NCBI GenBank assembly: GCA_964646615.1
Contig: CAZYEV010000046.1
Span: forward strand, 1 to 64,000
Direction: 5' to 3'
Length of the DNA stretch: 64,000 bases
Source of the DNA: M3007 sp964646615
Lineage (GTDB): Bacteria > Bacteroidota > Bacteroidia > Chitinophagales > Saprospiraceae
The translations under genes and the position numbers were made by a program. The notes beneath the pieces were generated by a model, which worked only from the letters and a program-made list of their open reading frames with translations, made no database searches and was not told the DNA's origin. Positions within the stretch are counted from its first letter, which is position 1, and each line of letters starts with the position of its first letter. This document shows, one piece after another, positions 63,193 through 64,000 of this stretch.

Positions 63193-64000
63193 ATGAAACA
63201 CCTGATGCACACCTTAAGACACACAACGGTCTGGGGACTGCTGACTTTGCTGTTCATGGATCCGTTGCGCCCCGATTTCTGGCCGGTTGCCTCCAACGAG
63301 CGATTGAGCATCCAGGACTTTCGCGCGCAGCCTAATTTCTGGACGCCGCAACAGGCCGAGTCTCTGGCATATAAGCGGCGTTTGGGCCACACGCCAGAGC
63401 AGGCGATTGTGCCGCTGATCTTTAGCCCGCAGGGGCTCTTGCTCAGCGCGCAGGAGTACAATAGTCGAAAATTTTGCTACCTGCGCTGGTTCTACACCGA
63501 TTTGGAAACCTTTCACCGCGTTACGCGGGAACGCACGGCCGTACCTGCCTATGCTAAAGTGCTGGCGGAATACGGCGGAGCACCGCTGTACGCCTACGAT
63601 CCGTATGCGCTGAGTCAGCAAACACGCGAAGACGAGGGCTGCGAACTTCTGGAAGACATCGCAAAGGAGACATTGAGCAAGTCTCCGGCTGGTTTCTCGC
63701 GCCTGGAAGAAAAAAGCATTAGCTTCACGGAAGGCGATATTCTTATTCGACCCAATATAGTGTTATGGAACATTTTTGGCAGCGCCTCTGTACCGCCCGA
63801 CGCTGTGGGCAGTGGCTGGGGGCACGCGGCGGGTATCTCACGTTCCACAGCGCCCGGGGCCGACATCAATAAGTCGTTAGAGGAGGCTCAAGTCATCGAA
63901 GCCTGGGGGCCAGAACTTCCTCGAGAGCATCAGATGCGGGAGACAAAAGCCTGTGTGCCTGGCAAATTTGACTTCCGCTTCAAGACCTGTCCCATTCCCA
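63193..64000 (+). CDS. Partial secreted protein, NlpC/P60- or YiiX-like (runs off window)
   Basis: 269 codons remain open to the window edge. It starts MKHLMHTLRHTTVWGLLTLLF, which looks like a signal peptide or anchor. Late in the visible part, FTEGDILIRPNIVLWNIFGS and SGWGHAAGISR resemble the GDIxx ... HxG core of permuted NlpC/P60 (YiiX-like) cysteine peptidases, and two Cys (KACVPG, KTCP) follow. A cell-wall hydrolase or amidase is plausible, but the family call is tentative. It is divergent from the mutase gene. Confidence 0.65.
   Translation, partial: MKHLMHTLRHTTVWGLLTLLFMDPLRPDFWPVASNERLSIQDFRAQPNFWTPQQAESLAYKRRLGHTPEQAIVPLIFSPQGLLLSAQEYNSRKFCYLRWFYTDLETFHRVTRERTAVPAYAKVLAEYGGAPLYAYDPYALSQQTREDEGCELLEDIAKETLSKSPAGFSRLEEKSISFTEGDILIRPNIVLWNIFGSASVPPDAVGSGWGHAAGISRSTAPGADINKSLEEAQVIEAWGPELPREHQMRETKACVPGKFDFRFKTCPIP

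Overview
The window is a stretch of a GC-rich Bacteroidota chromosome. The evidence is the number of type IX secretion (T9SS) C-terminal sorting domains, a gldH lipoprotein, a T9SS plug-type protein, a PorE-like OmpA lipoprotein, the mutY-ssb gene pair, and repeated promoter elements of the Bacteroidota form TAnnTTTG. A Saprospiria-like lineage fits the gene content, but that is inference; no rRNA gene is present.

Left end (1-9.2 kb): an A+T-richer accessory region. Four genes on the minus strand encode three large T9SS-exported proteins and a cysteine-rich lipoprotein. Two near-identical 68-bp palindromic elements (226-292, 3802-3870) lie downstream of these genes. To the right is a tyrosine recombinase with an unusual duplicated N-terminal extension (7154-8527), then a small zinc-ribbon protein.

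Middle (9.2-38.7 kb): mostly housekeeping and envelope genes. They include a FAD/Fe-S dehydrogenase, a nucleotide-sugar epimerase with a glycosyltransferase, a PaaE-type reductase, rpsT, sucA, nadK, gldH, the T9SS plug protein, recG, a VWA protein with a tiny coupled upstream membrane ORF, a PhoD phosphatase, a PorE-like lipoprotein, aroE, proline dehydrogenase, a CAP protein, ssb and mutY. Three intergenic gaps (9197-9810, 14129-14578, 28330-28783) carry tandem arrays of one structured repeat family. Its unit is a hairpin with a conserved stem (GAGRTGTYGYCT) and a similar loop.

38.8-49.0 kb is a surface polysaccharide locus, all on the minus strand. It encodes three NodB-type deacetylases, a formyltransferase, a phosphosugar transferase, a UDP-GlcNAc 4-epimerase-like SDR, a DUF354 protein, a FemAB/GNAT-type transferase and an asparagine synthetase, mostly in overlapping or tightly spaced genes. 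A Wzx-type flippase lies separately at 59.4-60.8 kb.

Right end (49.3-64 kb): carA, two very small proteins made almost only of a T9SS-type C-terminal domain, rimM, tRNA-Gly(CCC), nadB, an ECF sigma factor followed by a TM-anchored protein with a C-terminal beta-barrel, a lipoprotein, the flippase, methylmalonyl-CoA mutase, and a partial ORF running off the edge that resembles NlpC/P60-type peptidases.

The candidates for something undescribed are the structured repeat arrays, whose pairing favours a particular RNA strand in two of the three, and the attC-like palindromes beside T9SS surface-protein genes and a recombinase.
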